35,340 nt of DNA from Paenibacillus sp. Marseille-Q4541. Its GTDB lineage: Bacteria; Bacillota; Bacilli; Paenibacillales; Paenibacillaceae. Positions 23,036 to 31,681 of this stretch are shown in pieces. The notes beneath the pieces are model-generated. The model was given only the letters and a program-made list of their open reading frames with translations, was not told the DNA's origin and ran no database searches. Where the stretch lies: positions 1 through 35,340 of the forward strand of contig NZ_JAGXCY010000042.1 of the NCBI RefSeq assembly GCF_018310695.1, in the 5' to 3' direction. Position numbers and translations under genes: made by a program. Within the stretch, counting starts at the first letter, position 1. Every line of letters begins with the position of its first letter.

Positions 23036-25861
23036 TCAAAATTTGAAAGCTATCTGGCCAGCTCCCACGTTGTATTTCTTCTTCGTTTTGGCAGCTGGTT
23101 TATTACCTTCGACCACAAGTCTAATTTTCTCCTGTTTCGATGTAGACTGCTCATGAACAATCTTATTCGTCAAGTTGAAAACCCATCGACGAAAATCAAT
23201 CGCATCTCTTGGTGCTTTTGAACAATCCCAGCTTAGAACCGTAGACTCAGCACTGCAGGAGAACTCTAAGCCCTCTACACCTTGCTTTACTCGCTCCACA
23301 ACATATTTTATTTGTTGCTCAAATCGTGAATGAAGATCAGCTGGTATAGACTCATCTGCCCATTTAAGGAGTACTTCTTGCAGGGATCCCGCTTCAATAA
23401 CATCTACTGAAGGAACTTCCACCTCAACAAAATCACTGGAATTGTCGTTAATAGTATCTTCCTGTACCAAAGCTTGTACCGAAGATTCCGGAATAAACTG
23501 AGTCGCATATATAGTCATCTTGCCCCAAATGGACTCAGCACTTTCCACACCTTCGATATTATTACCAACAAAGCGTTTCGCCAATTCCGTAGCAAGGCTC
23601 CCTCCAGAACCTTCAGTAAGAGCTGATAAGCCTTCCTGGGAAAACTGACCTTCTAAGGCTTGGGCAGCGCTCATTTTGGCTGCCATAAGATTAATGGCCA
23701 GCTCCTGCATTGTCCCCTGATATGAGTTGTAAACAGTAAGACATTTATTCGGCTGACCTATCCGCCAATGCCGTCTTGATGCCTGCCGCACAATATTCAG
23801 ACGGTGCCCAGTCTGATAGAAATAAAGTGAAGGAAACATCAATAAATCAAGGCCAGTGCTGACCAGGATTGGATTCGTCAGTATTACCTGAGCACCTTCC
23901 CTTACCCTTTCGGCAATCCACTCTTCTCGATCTGGTCCCTTTACCTCTGTTCCAAGTAGGGCTGTCTTTATCCCTCTTTCTTCAAGTAACTGAGAGAGTC
24001 GCTGCAGAGTACCCATTTTCCCCGTATAAGTCGCATAAATGCCTACCCTTCGCCCGAGCTTTAGCTGCGATCGGACAAACTTGATCATCTGAAGCTCCTT
24101 AGGATATAATAGGCGCTCACTAAGCCGGTAACTATCCGACACTATGCATTCTCCTGTATCCGGATGAAGGACACCTTCGAAATTGAAAGGGACATCTGAA
24201 TAACTCAAAAGTGTATTCACAAGGCTCCCTAGAAGTACCGACTGGCCACCTGCAGCGAGCTCTTTTTGCACAGCTTCTCGCAGACGATTTTCGACTTCAG
24301 TCAGATTTTTTCTGAGATACCAATCCGGCGCAAGTAACCTCATTTTCTTTTCAATCTTTCTCTTTCTACCTGGTCGTCGAACAATTTGGGTTTTGCAGCT
24401 TATAAGTCTTCTTTCACCCTCAAGAGGAACACTCATCGGTCCTTCTTTGAGTTCCGGCAGGACTTCGAACATATCAGCCATCTGTATAAAAACTGCAACG
24501 TCACTGAGTATGTCCGTGAAGAGCTGCGGTGCGGCAGCCGGCAACTCCTTAACACTTGTCCTTTTCGACTTCCCGTTACTAGAGCTGTTCAAATCTCCGT
24601 CATCACGTATTTTAGTGACCCTTTCCCGTACACCGTACAAATCGACCCACTTTCCTACGTCTCCCCAATTAAAGCCCATCTGCTTCAGACGAGAGGGAAA
24701 CATCCGGAAAAACAATTCGAATAAGGAAGAAGCATAACCATTGGACAAAGTTCCGGTCATTGCGATCCCTCGTTTGGCACAATTCAAAAATACATGAAAA
24801 GCATGAGCTTGAGCGCTCCCTCCTGCTAACTCATGGCATTCGTCACCGATGGCCAGGTCAAATTTGCCTTTAAACCAACGCTTAAACAAATCCGCAGGAG
24901 ATACTTTTCGTGGCGCCACCCCAGCAACCGGTTTCGGCTTACCAGATATATATGATTTTTTCGAATTCTTCGCCTGCCAAAGTCTTGACCCACAAATACG
25001 GGTCTCGTCCTTGTCGGGATCTACATTTTTATAGAGGCGTACTTGATTAGAACAGTACAAGTTCGTTTTTCTACGCGTAGGCTTTCCATGCTTATTAAAA
25101 AAGTCCTCATACTCCATCGGTACAAGACTGTCCTCTTTCTCTTTCATTAATTGTCCACCACAATCGGGGCATCTCCATCCGCGAAAAGCAACCTTTTCAA
25201 CAGTTCGAACTGTCCCATCATTGTTTTGAAACTGCTGCTGATATGTACGGTCCGACCAATGTGCAACCGGTTCGTAAATATAACCTAGTTTAGCAGTATC
25301 CCTTGCAATGATGTAAACCTCAATTTTTTTAGGTTTCGTCTCCAATCTTCTGCTATCTCGGAGCTTGATAACGTCAATATAGTCTGATAGAAAGTGAACC
25401 TCAAACAGATCCTTATCTAGCAGAATACCCCATTCCCGCTTCGTCTTCTTTATCAGATGATTTGGGACCATATAAAGAACCCGTCCAGATTTTTTCTGGA
25501 GTAATTCTGTGATTAGGGAATAAAAAACTGAGATAGAGACGGATGTTTTCCCTGTTCCAGGCTCACCAATAACTAAGAGATTACGATGACGCTGAAACCC
25601 CTTAATTAATGCAGTTACGACGTGAGCTTGTGCTTGAAATAATGGACGCTTAAGGTTCTCTAACAACTGGAGTGGTTTATTTTGACCTGGATGATGAACT
25701 GGTACATATTCATCGTTAAGACGTCTAATCAGGTCTGCTCCAAATAACCCTAAATAATCCCCAATAGATTCCACATCGGAAAGAGAGGAAACCTTTTTCT
25801 CTTCCAGAGCAGGGTCAATTGCCTCAATCACCACATTGCTTATTTCTGAAGATTCACTCAT
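23036..25861 (-). CDS. SF2 helicase with zinc-ribbon insertion, 941 aa
   Basis: DNA-dependent ATPase or helicase of superfamily 2. Walker A is GEPGTGKTS (about 99-107) and motif II is DECH (340-343). TGTLSNGYASSLFEL is motif III-like. The second RecA lobe has VGIYATYTGKMGTLQRL, LTNPILVSTGLDLL and the arginine motif RQASRRHWRIGQP, typical of SNF2-like remodellers. A four-Cys insertion (C231, C234, C270, C290) between motifs Ia and II looks like a zinc ribbon. The C-terminal ~200 residues are unassigned. Its ATG overlaps the stop of the 213-aa gene by four bases, so the two are made together. It is the last gene before a terminator. A role in replication, remodelling or defence cannot be separated by sequence. 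Confidence 0.82.
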   Translation of the reverse strand: MSESSEISNVVIEAIDPALEEKKVSSLSDVESIGDYLGLFGADLIRRLNDEYVPVHHPGQNKPLQLLENLKRPLFQAQAHVVTALIKGFQRHRNLLVIGEPGTGKTSVSISVFYSLITELLQKKSGRVLYMVPNHLIKKTKREWGILLDKDLFEVHFLSDYIDVIKLRDSRRLETKPKKIEVYIIARDTAKLGYIYEPVAHWSDRTYQQQFQNNDGTVRTVEKVAFRGWRCPDCGGQLMKEKEDSLVPMEYEDFFNKHGKPTRRKTNLYCSNQVRLYKNVDPDKDETRICGSRLWQAKNSKKSYISGKPKPVAGVAPRKVSPADLFKRWFKGKFDLAIGDECHELAGGSAQAHAFHVFLNCAKRGIAMTGTLSNGYASSLFELFFRMFPSRLKQMGFNWGDVGKWVDLYGVRERVTKIRDDGDLNSSSNGKSKRTSVKELPAAAPQLFTDILSDVAVFIQMADMFEVLPELKEGPMSVPLEGERRLISCKTQIVRRPGRKRKIEKKMRLLAPDWYLRKNLTEVENRLREAVQKELAAGGQSVLLGSLVNTLLSYSDVPFNFEGVLHPDTGECIVSDSYRLSERLLYPKELQMIKFVRSQLKLGRRVGIYATYTGKMGTLQRLSQLLEERGIKTALLGTEVKGPDREEWIAERVREGAQVILTNPILVSTGLDLLMFPSLYFYQTGHRLNIVRQASRRHWRIGQPNKCLTVYNSYQGTMQELAINLMAAKMSAAQALEGQFSQEGLSALTEGSGGSLATELAKRFVGNNIEGVESAESIWGKMTIYATQFIPESSVQALVQEDTINDNSSDFVEVEVPSVDVIEAGSLQEVLLKWADESIPADLHSRFEQQIKYVVERVKQGVEGLEFSCSAESTVLSWDCSKAPRDAIDFRRWVFNLTNKIVHEQSTSKQEKIRLVVEGNKPAAKTKKKYNVGAGQIAFKF

Positions 25862-26499
25862 GAAACGGCCTCCCCATTTATATCCTCAACCAGTTGAATT
25901 GCCCCTGTTCTGAGTCCATAAGATATATACTCATCCAATATTTCCTCTCCAGCGAGCAGCTCAAAAGCAACCAGGTTTTGATAGTCTCCCGTGTAATCAT
26001 ATACATCAAGTTGAACGAGATAACCATCCTGGAATAGCCGAAGATATAAGTAAGGGATCCACTCTTCTAGCATTGGCGTCTCATAGTAAGCATCGATTGC
26101 CCAGAAAAGTCTTTCGTGTATATTGCCATCCCATGCAAAAATACAATAACCTTGGTCCTGGCGCGATAAAACTCTTTCACTGGCAACAATTCCGGTAACC
26201 AGCGTCTCATCTTCGCGCTGTGAGAGATGCTTGTATTTTCCATAGGGTTTAATATAAAAAGAGGATCGATCATACCCTTTCTCTCCAATACGCGGTGCAT
26301 GATAGAAACGAAAAGTTACATCTTCTGCTTTCTTGGCATGATGAAATTGAGCAAAAACTGCCTGCACACGCGAATCAATATCTATAACATTCGTATAAAT
26401 GAGATAATTATTTTTAGTAGTTGAATCATACTTTGTCACTAATAGTGAGCAATGAACCTTCACATATATGTCCTTATGAGTAAACTCCATAAATTTCAT
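25858..26499 (-). CDS. unknown protein, 213 aa, coupled to the SF2 helicase
   Basis: No recognised family. The protein is soluble, rich in aromatic residues (Tyr and Phe throughout), and probably mostly beta with acidic patches, for example FAWDGNIHERLFWAIDAYYE. The stop overlaps the helicase start by four bases, and the methyltransferase gene ends 34 bases upstream, so it is sandwiched in the same transcript. Equal expression with the helicase suggests a physical partner or specificity subunit, which is inference. Confidence 0.65.
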   Translation of the reverse strand: MKFMEFTHKDIYVKVHCSLLVTKYDSTTKNNYLIYTNVIDIDSRVQAVFAQFHHAKKAEDVTFRFYHAPRIGEKGYDRSSFYIKPYGKYKHLSQREDETLVTGIVASERVLSRQDQGYCIFAWDGNIHERLFWAIDAYYETPMLEEWIPYLYLRLFQDGYLVQLDVYDYTGDYQNLVAFELLAGEEILDEYISYGLRTGAIQLVEDINGEAVS

Positions 26500-26533
26500 G
26501 GTCTCTATTCCCCCTCATTTGCTTTCTAAGATG

Positions 26534-27577
26534 TTAGCTCTGAACCGTTCGAATATTTCCAAACCGGTCCACGATACGAAAGGTAATCTTAAAGGTTTCC
26601 CTTGTCGTCTCTATGGTCTCATCCCCGACTTTTTCAATTTCCGTAGTAGCATCCTTCTTCACAATGCCTTTTAGAACGTGAAGAAGTTCTCCGCTGCCAA
26701 CTTTTCCGTTTAATCGGCCTGAGGCCATTCTTAGGACCCTATGCATTTCTTTATCCGGAAGGAGCGGCTGCAGCTTCAAAGCAGGTGCTTTAGGTGTCGT
26801 CCATTCCATGCCTCTTCGTGACAAAGATGAATGGCAAGAAACGACCCTGAGCTGGTCTACGTCCATGATTATCGATCTGAAGTATTTTGGAGTGACGTTC
26901 CCTGCCGGCACTTTATAAATAGGATCTATTGCTTCAGGTAACCGACTAAGTACAATTCCTTCAGCAACTAATCCAAGTATTCTTTGTACTTCCGGTCGAT
27001 CAATGAACTTTACAGATCGTTTACGACCGAAAACATATACTTGACCGTATGTATCGTCATGAGATTGATAAACATTAATCTCATCCAGATTAGTGACTAG
27101 CAAATTGACAATATCCTTAGTCATACGTCGCCTCGGAATGTTATAGATAAGTATTCCGTCAACCGCCAAGTACTGAATGATGTGCCGAAGGAACACCTTT
27201 TCTTTACGCTCTCGCTTGCTCTCCTCTGATTCCGAATCATCATCATAGGGAGGATTTAAGTATATGAGCCTGAAGTAGTCCTTAGAGATACGGCACTGTT
27301 CATAGCCTCCAAAACATGCTTGGTGTACGCGCTCTCGGAGCTCCAGGTACTTCTCTTCATTAGGTTCCACACCAAACGTTACAGCCTTTGAACCTTGTGT
27401 AAGAATCTCCATTGCACGGCCACTTCCTGCACAAAAATCCGCAGCTGAGAACGGCCGATCAGGAAATTGTAATAGTTTTCGTACGCAGTCCATATCTCGA
27501 TCAGTTGTCTCAAAGTTACCCATACGAATTTTGTTTCTAATAATTCGATCAAACATGCGCTTCATGTTATCGGACAT
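26534..27577 (-). CDS. DUF6094-like SAM-dependent DNA adenine methyltransferase, 347 aa
   Basis: SAM-binding motif I is FSAADFCAGSGRAMEIL and the catalytic motif IV is NPPYDDD, the form used by N6-adenine or glutamine methyltransferases. A charged loop (SESEESKRERKEK) follows the motif. The C-terminal half carries a probable target-recognition region (VQRILGLVAEGIVLSRLPEA). The ATG at 27577 has GGGGG upstream and is preferred to an in-frame start at 27616. It lies between the clamp and the helicase pair. The substrate is likely DNA, with modification of the element's own DNA the simplest idea; the recognition sequence is unknown. Confidence 0.78.
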   Translation of the reverse strand: MSDNMKRMFDRIIRNKIRMGNFETTDRDMDCVRKLLQFPDRPFSAADFCAGSGRAMEILTQGSKAVTFGVEPNEEKYLELRERVHQACFGGYEQCRISKDYFRLIYLNPPYDDDSESEESKRERKEKVFLRHIIQYLAVDGILIYNIPRRRMTKDIVNLLVTNLDEINVYQSHDDTYGQVYVFGRKRSVKFIDRPEVQRILGLVAEGIVLSRLPEAIDPIYKVPAGNVTPKYFRSIIMDVDQLRVVSCHSSLSRRGMEWTTPKAPALKLQPLLPDKEMHRVLRMASGRLNGKVGSGELLHVLKGIVKKDATTEIEKVGDETIETTRETFKITFRIVDRFGNIRTVQS

Positions 27578-27602
27578 ATTTATTAACCCCCAATAGAAAT
27601 TA

Positions 27603-27628
27603 GAAGAGCCGCGCATGCGCAGCTCTCT
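27603..27628. terminator. hairpin between the clamp and methyltransferase genes
   Basis: AGAGCcGCGCATGCGCaGCTCT forms a long stem around the GCGCATGCGC palindrome. On the minus strand it is followed by only moderately T-rich sequence, so it may be a leaky terminator or a processing site. Confidence 0.4.
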
Positions 27629-27644
27629 TTTATCTTGATATTTA

Positions 27645-28622
27645 TTACCTCACGGGTAATACAACGTTCAATACCGATGGATCTCCATCATACGTAATAT
27701 ATGATGGAGTACTCTGACCTGTAATGTTAAATAAAACATCGTTCACATCCCGGTCACTGGCTGAAAGGGCATCCCTCAGATATCGAGCATTGAACCTGAT
27801 CATTCCCATACTTTTATCTACAACGGAGCCTTCAATTGACTCTACAATCTCACCTGTGTGGCTTTCCGATTTAACAACCAGCTCTCCGTTATCTCCATGT
27901 AAAAAATATACACGATGATTTTCGGATTCTAGCGATAACATCCGGTTCAACGTCTCGTCGAGGCGCCCAAGCGGAATCCTTGCAAGACAGGACTGCTCAG
28001 GCATCTCACAGAGTTTCGCAATATCAGGATAACTTCCCTCAACTAGCCTACCAAAGTACACTGAATTGCTGCTACGGTCTCTTAAAATTAAATGATGATC
28101 CGTCACTGCAAAATCAATTCTTTCAGAGGTTCTAAAAGTATCTACGATACTTTTGAAATTTATAGCATCGATAACTCCACCACGAAACTCGTCTGGATTT
28201 GGTATCTTTACGTCAGAAACGAAATCATATATCCGATGCCTATTCGTCGCGGTAAATCCAAGCTTATCCTCTACTTTGCGGATATTAATACCGCAGAGAA
28301 TAGCAGTACTGGAATCAGTTGAGGCAAAACGCTGGGCTGCAGCACCCTTTCGCAGGGCATCCATTGGAACCGGCACAAACTTTACTCCGGCCACTGACGG
28401 CAGCTGAGGATACTCGTCCGGATCCAAGACCTTAAGCGATGCAGAACCATTGTTCCCGTACGAGATACGTACAGAGGCCTCATTTACACTGAACGATAGC
28501 GAACCGCTTGGCAAACGTTTTACAAGTTCTATTCCTTCTCTTGAAGGAAATAGATAGCTCCCATCCTGATTTCCTGTATTCTCTACCTGCAGTTTCACAA
28601 TAACCGATTGGGAATCGGACAT
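27645..28622 (-). CDS. dnaN: DNA polymerase III beta sliding clamp, frameshifted (C-terminal 325 aa)
   Basis: This frame carries most of a DnaN-like clamp: LDPDEYPQLPSV, a TNRHRIYDF segment, GSYPDI, and the usual C-terminus VLPVR. It lacks the first ~65 residues, which are encoded in the next frame at 28595-28810. Joining the two with one added base in the TTACGG region restores LSLTAMSDSQS, which matches the clamp pattern VSFTGSDSD, and gives about 388 residues, normal for the family. The internal ATG at 28622 has no ribosome binding site. A clamp tethers polymerases and mismatch or recombination enzymes to DNA. Whether this is a mutation, programmed frameshift or sequencing error is open. 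Confidence 0.85.
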   Translation of the reverse strand: MSDSQSVIVKLQVENTGNQDGSYLFPSREGIELVKRLPSGSLSFSVNEASVRISYGNNGSASLKVLDPDEYPQLPSVAGVKFVPVPMDALRKGAAAQRFASTDSSTAILCGINIRKVEDKLGFTATNRHRIYDFVSDVKIPNPDEFRGGVIDAINFKSIVDTFRTSERIDFAVTDHHLILRDRSSNSVYFGRLVEGSYPDIAKLCEMPEQSCLARIPLGRLDETLNRMLSLESENHRVYFLHGDNGELVVKSESHTGEIVESIEGSVVDKSMGMIRFNARYLRDALSASDRDVNDVLFNITGQSTPSYITYDGDPSVLNVVLPVR

Positions 28623-28810
28623 TGCCGTAACGAAAGAACATCTTTGTTTAAATCAAACTTAATACATTTCAGTATTGGAACAACGCTGCTTCTCGGCACT
28701 ACCTTAGAACAAGTCGTTAATACGTTCATAATCGCTTCATGATCAACGGTAAACGATACTCCCTCTGCCTTAACTGCCGTAGTAACACGTTCTTCCACTG
28801 CTTTTGCCAT
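28595..28810 (-). CDS. dnaN: N-terminal piece of the frameshifted sliding clamp, 71 aa
   Basis: ATG 28810 follows a good GGGAGG. After about 15 extra residues it reads VSFTVDHEAIMNVLTTCSKV and PRSSVVPILKCIKFDL, the first clamp domain of DnaN (compare MKFTIxxxxLxxALxxVSKAV and the PIL motif). The frame then leaves the clamp sequence at LSLRQ and stops at 28595. It overlaps the downstream frame by 28 bases. The real ribosome binding site sits here, so translation of the clamp begins here. Confidence 0.8.
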   Translation of the reverse strand: MAKAVEERVTTAVKAEGVSFTVDHEAIMNVLTTCSKVVPRSSVVPILKCIKFDLNKDVLSLRQCPIPNRLL

Positions 28811-28838
28811 TTCTAAATTCCTCCCAGTTTTTAAGCAC

Positions 28839-28897
28839 AAAAAAAGCCGTGAAGAAACAAAAAAACACACCTCTGGCGTGTCTTTGTTCTCCACGGC
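28839..28897 (-). terminator. nested double terminator / possible attenuator before dnaN
   Basis: On the minus strand an inner stem (ACACGCC-aga-GGTGTGT, 28865-28881) runs into TTTTTTT. An outer stem enclosing it (GCCGTG and CACGGC, 28846-28897, with more pairs between) runs into a second TTTTTTT. The structure ends about 30 bases before the clamp start, so it may attenuate dnaN expression as well as stop read-through. Confidence 0.55.
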
Positions 28898-28965
28898 AAT
28901 TCATGCCTCATATTTATGTTCCCTAAATTGGGTTACTCGCTCACCTACCGAAATGATAGCGGTGG

Positions 28966-28996
28966 TGAAAAATAATGGTAAATCGTAATACCATCA
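28966..28996 (-). terminator. terminator of the LytTR two-component operon
   Basis: On the minus strand ATGGTA-ttacgatt-TACCAT is followed by TATTTTT, starting about 10 bases after the LytTR regulator stop. Confidence 0.6.
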
Positions 28997-29006
28997 TTAT
29001 ATTAAT

Positions 29007-29810
29007 TCAATTGGTTCCCTGCAAGCTTAACCAGCCATCAATGTTCATCCTATTCTTCAGTTCAGATTGTCGTTGTAAGAATTCTTCATAGTGGTTTCTA
29101 GAAAGTAAGATAACGGCAACAGAATTCTGCAATGAGATCAGATAGTTTCCTTTAGTGACTGGATCTGCCCTTACCTCCTCCACACACAACATGTTTACGA
29201 GAAAACTCCGATGTGGACAAAAAATAATCCTCGATGTCTGATCCAATATTTTTTTTAAAGGTGTTCTTGTTTCAATGATTTCTCCATCTTTGAGATGAAT
29301 CTTTATCCATTTTGTATCGTTAATCTTCTCGACGAAAAGTATCTTTTTCTCGTTTACTAGTAGATCACGTCTGTTAGACATAACAGTGATCATGTTTACA
29401 TCCTCATTCTGTCTTGTACTTAAGATGTTCTCTGCACTCAACTGTATAACAGCTTTATCTATCGCCTTTTTTAGGCGTTCAAAGGTTACGGGTTTCAGGA
29501 TGTAATCAATGCTATCCAAATCATAGCTCGCTAAAAGATGTGTAGGATTCCCAGAACCCGTCACAAAGATCATTTTTGAGTTATTCCCGCTTTCTCGAAG
29601 TATACGAAATGCGGATAATCCATCCAGCTTCTCGAGTCCGATATCAAGGAGAACAATGTCCGGTCGGTATATTGCGCAGCTTTCAATCAAACGTGAACCC
29701 GAACTTACCATGTCTACGACGGTATGTCCCATCTTCTCGACATATAATTTTAATTTTCCTCGTTGGACAACTCCATCTTCAGCTATAATAATTGTAAAAT
29801 TTGTTTCCAT
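29007..29810 (-). CDS. LytTR-family response regulator, 267 aa
   Basis: The receiver domain has acid pair E11-D12, phospho-acceptor D56 (VLLDIGLEKLDG), T84 and K106 (YILKPV). The LytTR DNA-binding domain covers about 145-250 (ILFVEKINDTKWIKIHLKDG, CPHRSFLVNM, ILLSRNHYEEF). Members bind pairs of ~9-base direct repeats about 21 bases apart. A candidate pair lies ahead of the kinase gene at 31570-31601. GAGGTG precedes ATG 29810 and the gap to the kinase stop is 16 bases, so the pair is co-transcribed. Target genes are unknown; a plasmid transfer, competence or bacteriocin-type signal is possible. Confidence 0.92.
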   Translation of the reverse strand: METNFTIIIAEDGVVQRGKLKLYVEKMGHTVVDMVSSGSRLIESCAIYRPDIVLLDIGLEKLDGLSAFRILRESGNNSKMIFVTGSGNPTHLLASYDLDSIDYILKPVTFERLKKAIDKAVIQLSAENILSTRQNEDVNMITVMSNRRDLLVNEKKILFVEKINDTKWIKIHLKDGEIIETRTPLKKILDQTSRIIFCPHRSFLVNMLCVEEVRADPVTKGNYLISLQNSVAVILLSRNHYEEFLQRQSELKNRMNIDGWLSLQGTN

Positions 29811-29826
29811 TTTTGCACCTCTTACT

Positions 29827-31521
29827 CTATTCCCTTAGTTTACTCTGTTCCGTCGGTAGCAACACATTAAACTGGATAAAACCTTCTTCCGTAAGCTGAC
29901 AAATAATGCTTCCTTCGTTACGTTTTACCCTCTCATTAACAATGCTTAGCCCAATTCCAGTGCTGTTTTTTGTAGTCTTTCTTGGAAGGAACATTTGCTT
30001 AATCATGGCAGGAGATAGGTGTTGGCTCAATTTGTTTTTTATAAAAAATCGGAATACATCGTTACGTATTTCTCCATTAAGCACAACCAGTCTTTGATCT
30101 GGACTTAACTTCATCACCTCCTCAAATGCGTTATCCAATAGGTTTCCGAGGATTTTTACTACGTCCATTTTCCTACTTCCTAAAAGAACTAATTTTGATT
30201 CAGTTTTATTTAGAATTTCAAACTGAAAATCGATATTCTTAGCAGTTGCCTGAGACATCTTAGATAGAATTAACACTGCAATTTCCGGCTGCCCAATATC
30301 AATTATCTCGTTGATAGTTGATGTCTCTTCAACTATCTCATTGATATATTCTTTTGCCTCATTATAAAATCCAAGTTCAATAAGACCATGCAGGGTATCC
30401 AAATGATTGTTTAAGTCATGCCGTTGACCTTTCACCTCGACCCACAAATGATCGATATTACCCTCAGCTTTTTCATGCTCATTCGTAACAGAACGACCTG
30501 GATATTTAGACAACTTCAGTACAGCCCACCCGAATAATAGACTTATGATCGTTACTTTTGTTAAAAGAATCCCGTACTTAGAAATAAGACTGTTCAATAC
30601 CGGATTCGATATTTCCATGTTGCCTGTGATGCTAATAATAAACGTATATCCATCAACGACACCTGGGTAGAAAGTTTTTATGACACGTTGGCCGTTTATT
30701 ACGTCTTCATAAGTTGTATAATCCCCCGTTAATGCAGCTCTTTGCATGTGATCTATATCCCTAGAACTCGCAAATGAGTTTGATCCTAAAAATATATCCT
30801 CCTCTGTAGGATTAGTTCCTCTAAGAGGGGAAGTCATAGTTAGCTCTCTATTTACAGAAGGTTCGATAACATCAATCCAAAACAACGCGGTTATATCAAG
30901 TAATTCCCCCTTATGGTCTTGGAGAATGTTATTTACGTATGTATCTACGTCCATCTCTTGATTAACTAAAAAATAATATCCATTATCTACATAAGGATTG
31001 ATAATATAATCCGCTTCTCCGTCATAGTAATAACCATGTTTATGATGAGTCTCAGAATTAATAGACTGCACAGGTGGCTTAACAGACCAATAGGGATCGG
31101 ACATCGCAGTATCACATGTATCACAATCACTTAACTTCTTACCTATCCGGGATGCATCTGAAGAGAGTACAACAGTATAATCCCCCTTTACTAGTGCAAT
31201 TAATGAAATCACACTGACCTCTAAACGACTCGCTAAATCCTTCAACTGATCATTTGTAACATCTTTATACTTTATCGGTAGACTATTGCGTATTGCTATA
31301 GCTGCATTTCGTAAAGAATCCGATAATAGCGCATCGGAGATCTTAATAGTGCTGCTAAATTTGTCTATATCAGAAGAAATATATTCTGAAATGACCATCG
31401 TGTCACTTGACATATGATTTAAAAAGGTCTTTTTACTTATGTTATAGAAGATAAATAGATTTGTTAATAGGAAAATAAATATAGTTATTGCGGATAAAAA
31501 CGCAAATTTTCTTTCAGGCAT
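29827..31521 (-). CDS. membrane sensor histidine kinase (DcuS/CitA-like, Spo0B-type H-box), 564 aa
   Basis: TM1 is at about 5-27, an extracellular cache-like sensor domain at about 30-310 and TM2 at about 316-336. The dimerisation helix carries phospho-His H368 in GQRHDLNNHL, the Spo0B/CitA-type H-box. The ATPase has N-box GNLLDNAFEE (459-468) and G-box TGIGLSIV (521-528). This layout senses small molecules outside the cell; two Cys in SDCDTCDT (about 133-136) lie in the sensor. It passes phosphate to the LytTR regulator downstream. The ligand is unknown. The gene starts at ATG 31521 and is divergent from the double HicB-like gene. Confidence 0.9.
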   Translation of the reverse strand: MPERKFAFLSAITIFIFLLTNLFIFYNISKKTFLNHMSSDTMVISEYISSDIDKFSSTIKISDALLSDSLRNAAIAIRNSLPIKYKDVTNDQLKDLASRLEVSVISLIALVKGDYTVVLSSDASRIGKKLSDCDTCDTAMSDPYWSVKPPVQSINSETHHKHGYYYDGEADYIINPYVDNGYYFLVNQEMDVDTYVNNILQDHKGELLDITALFWIDVIEPSVNRELTMTSPLRGTNPTEEDIFLGSNSFASSRDIDHMQRAALTGDYTTYEDVINGQRVIKTFYPGVVDGYTFIISITGNMEISNPVLNSLISKYGILLTKVTIISLLFGWAVLKLSKYPGRSVTNEHEKAEGNIDHLWVEVKGQRHDLNNHLDTLHGLIELGFYNEAKEYINEIVEETSTINEIIDIGQPEIAVLILSKMSQATAKNIDFQFEILNKTESKLVLLGSRKMDVVKILGNLLDNAFEEVMKLSPDQRLVVLNGEIRNDVFRFFIKNKLSQHLSPAMIKQMFLPRKTTKNSTGIGLSIVNERVKRNEGSIICQLTEEGFIQFNVLLPTEQSKLRE

Positions 31522-31569
31522 AAAAACATATCCTTCCTAAGTCCTGCCTCCTTTTACCTACATAATTTA

Positions 31570-31601
31570 CATTTCAGGTCGTTTAATCTCCATTTTAGGC
31601 C
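31570..31601 (-). promoter_or_regulatory. candidate LytTR operator (direct repeat, 21-base period)
   Basis: CATTTCAGGTC (31570-31580) and CATTTTAGGCC (31591-31601) repeat at a 21-base spacing, two helical turns, about 50-80 bases upstream of the kinase start. LytTR proteins bind such paired direct repeats, so autoregulation is a natural guess. An AACAAATTTGTT palindrome (31619-31630) lies beside it towards the HicB-like gene. Confidence 0.45.
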
Positions 31602-31618
31602 ATTAATATTCCACTGTT

Positions 31619-31630
31619 AACAAATTTGTT
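31619..31630. promoter_or_regulatory. perfect 12-base palindrome AACAAATTTGTT
   Basis: It sits in the divergent promoter region about 50 bases ahead of the double HicB-like gene. HicB-type proteins often bind such palindromes at their own promoters. No partner site was seen. Confidence 0.4.
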
Positions 31631-31681
31631 ATAAACTTCAAGTAGAACGTTCGCAATCAGGCAAAAGGGGGGCATTATTCT

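Noticed and set aside
24386..24737. 112- and 114-codon plus-strand frames
   Set aside because: Both are antisense shadows of the SF2 helicase gene, which has clear motifs throughout.
31632..31660. GAACGTTC palindrome as a LexA/DinR box
   Set aside because: The Bacillus box needs four bases between GAAC and GTTC; here there is no gap.
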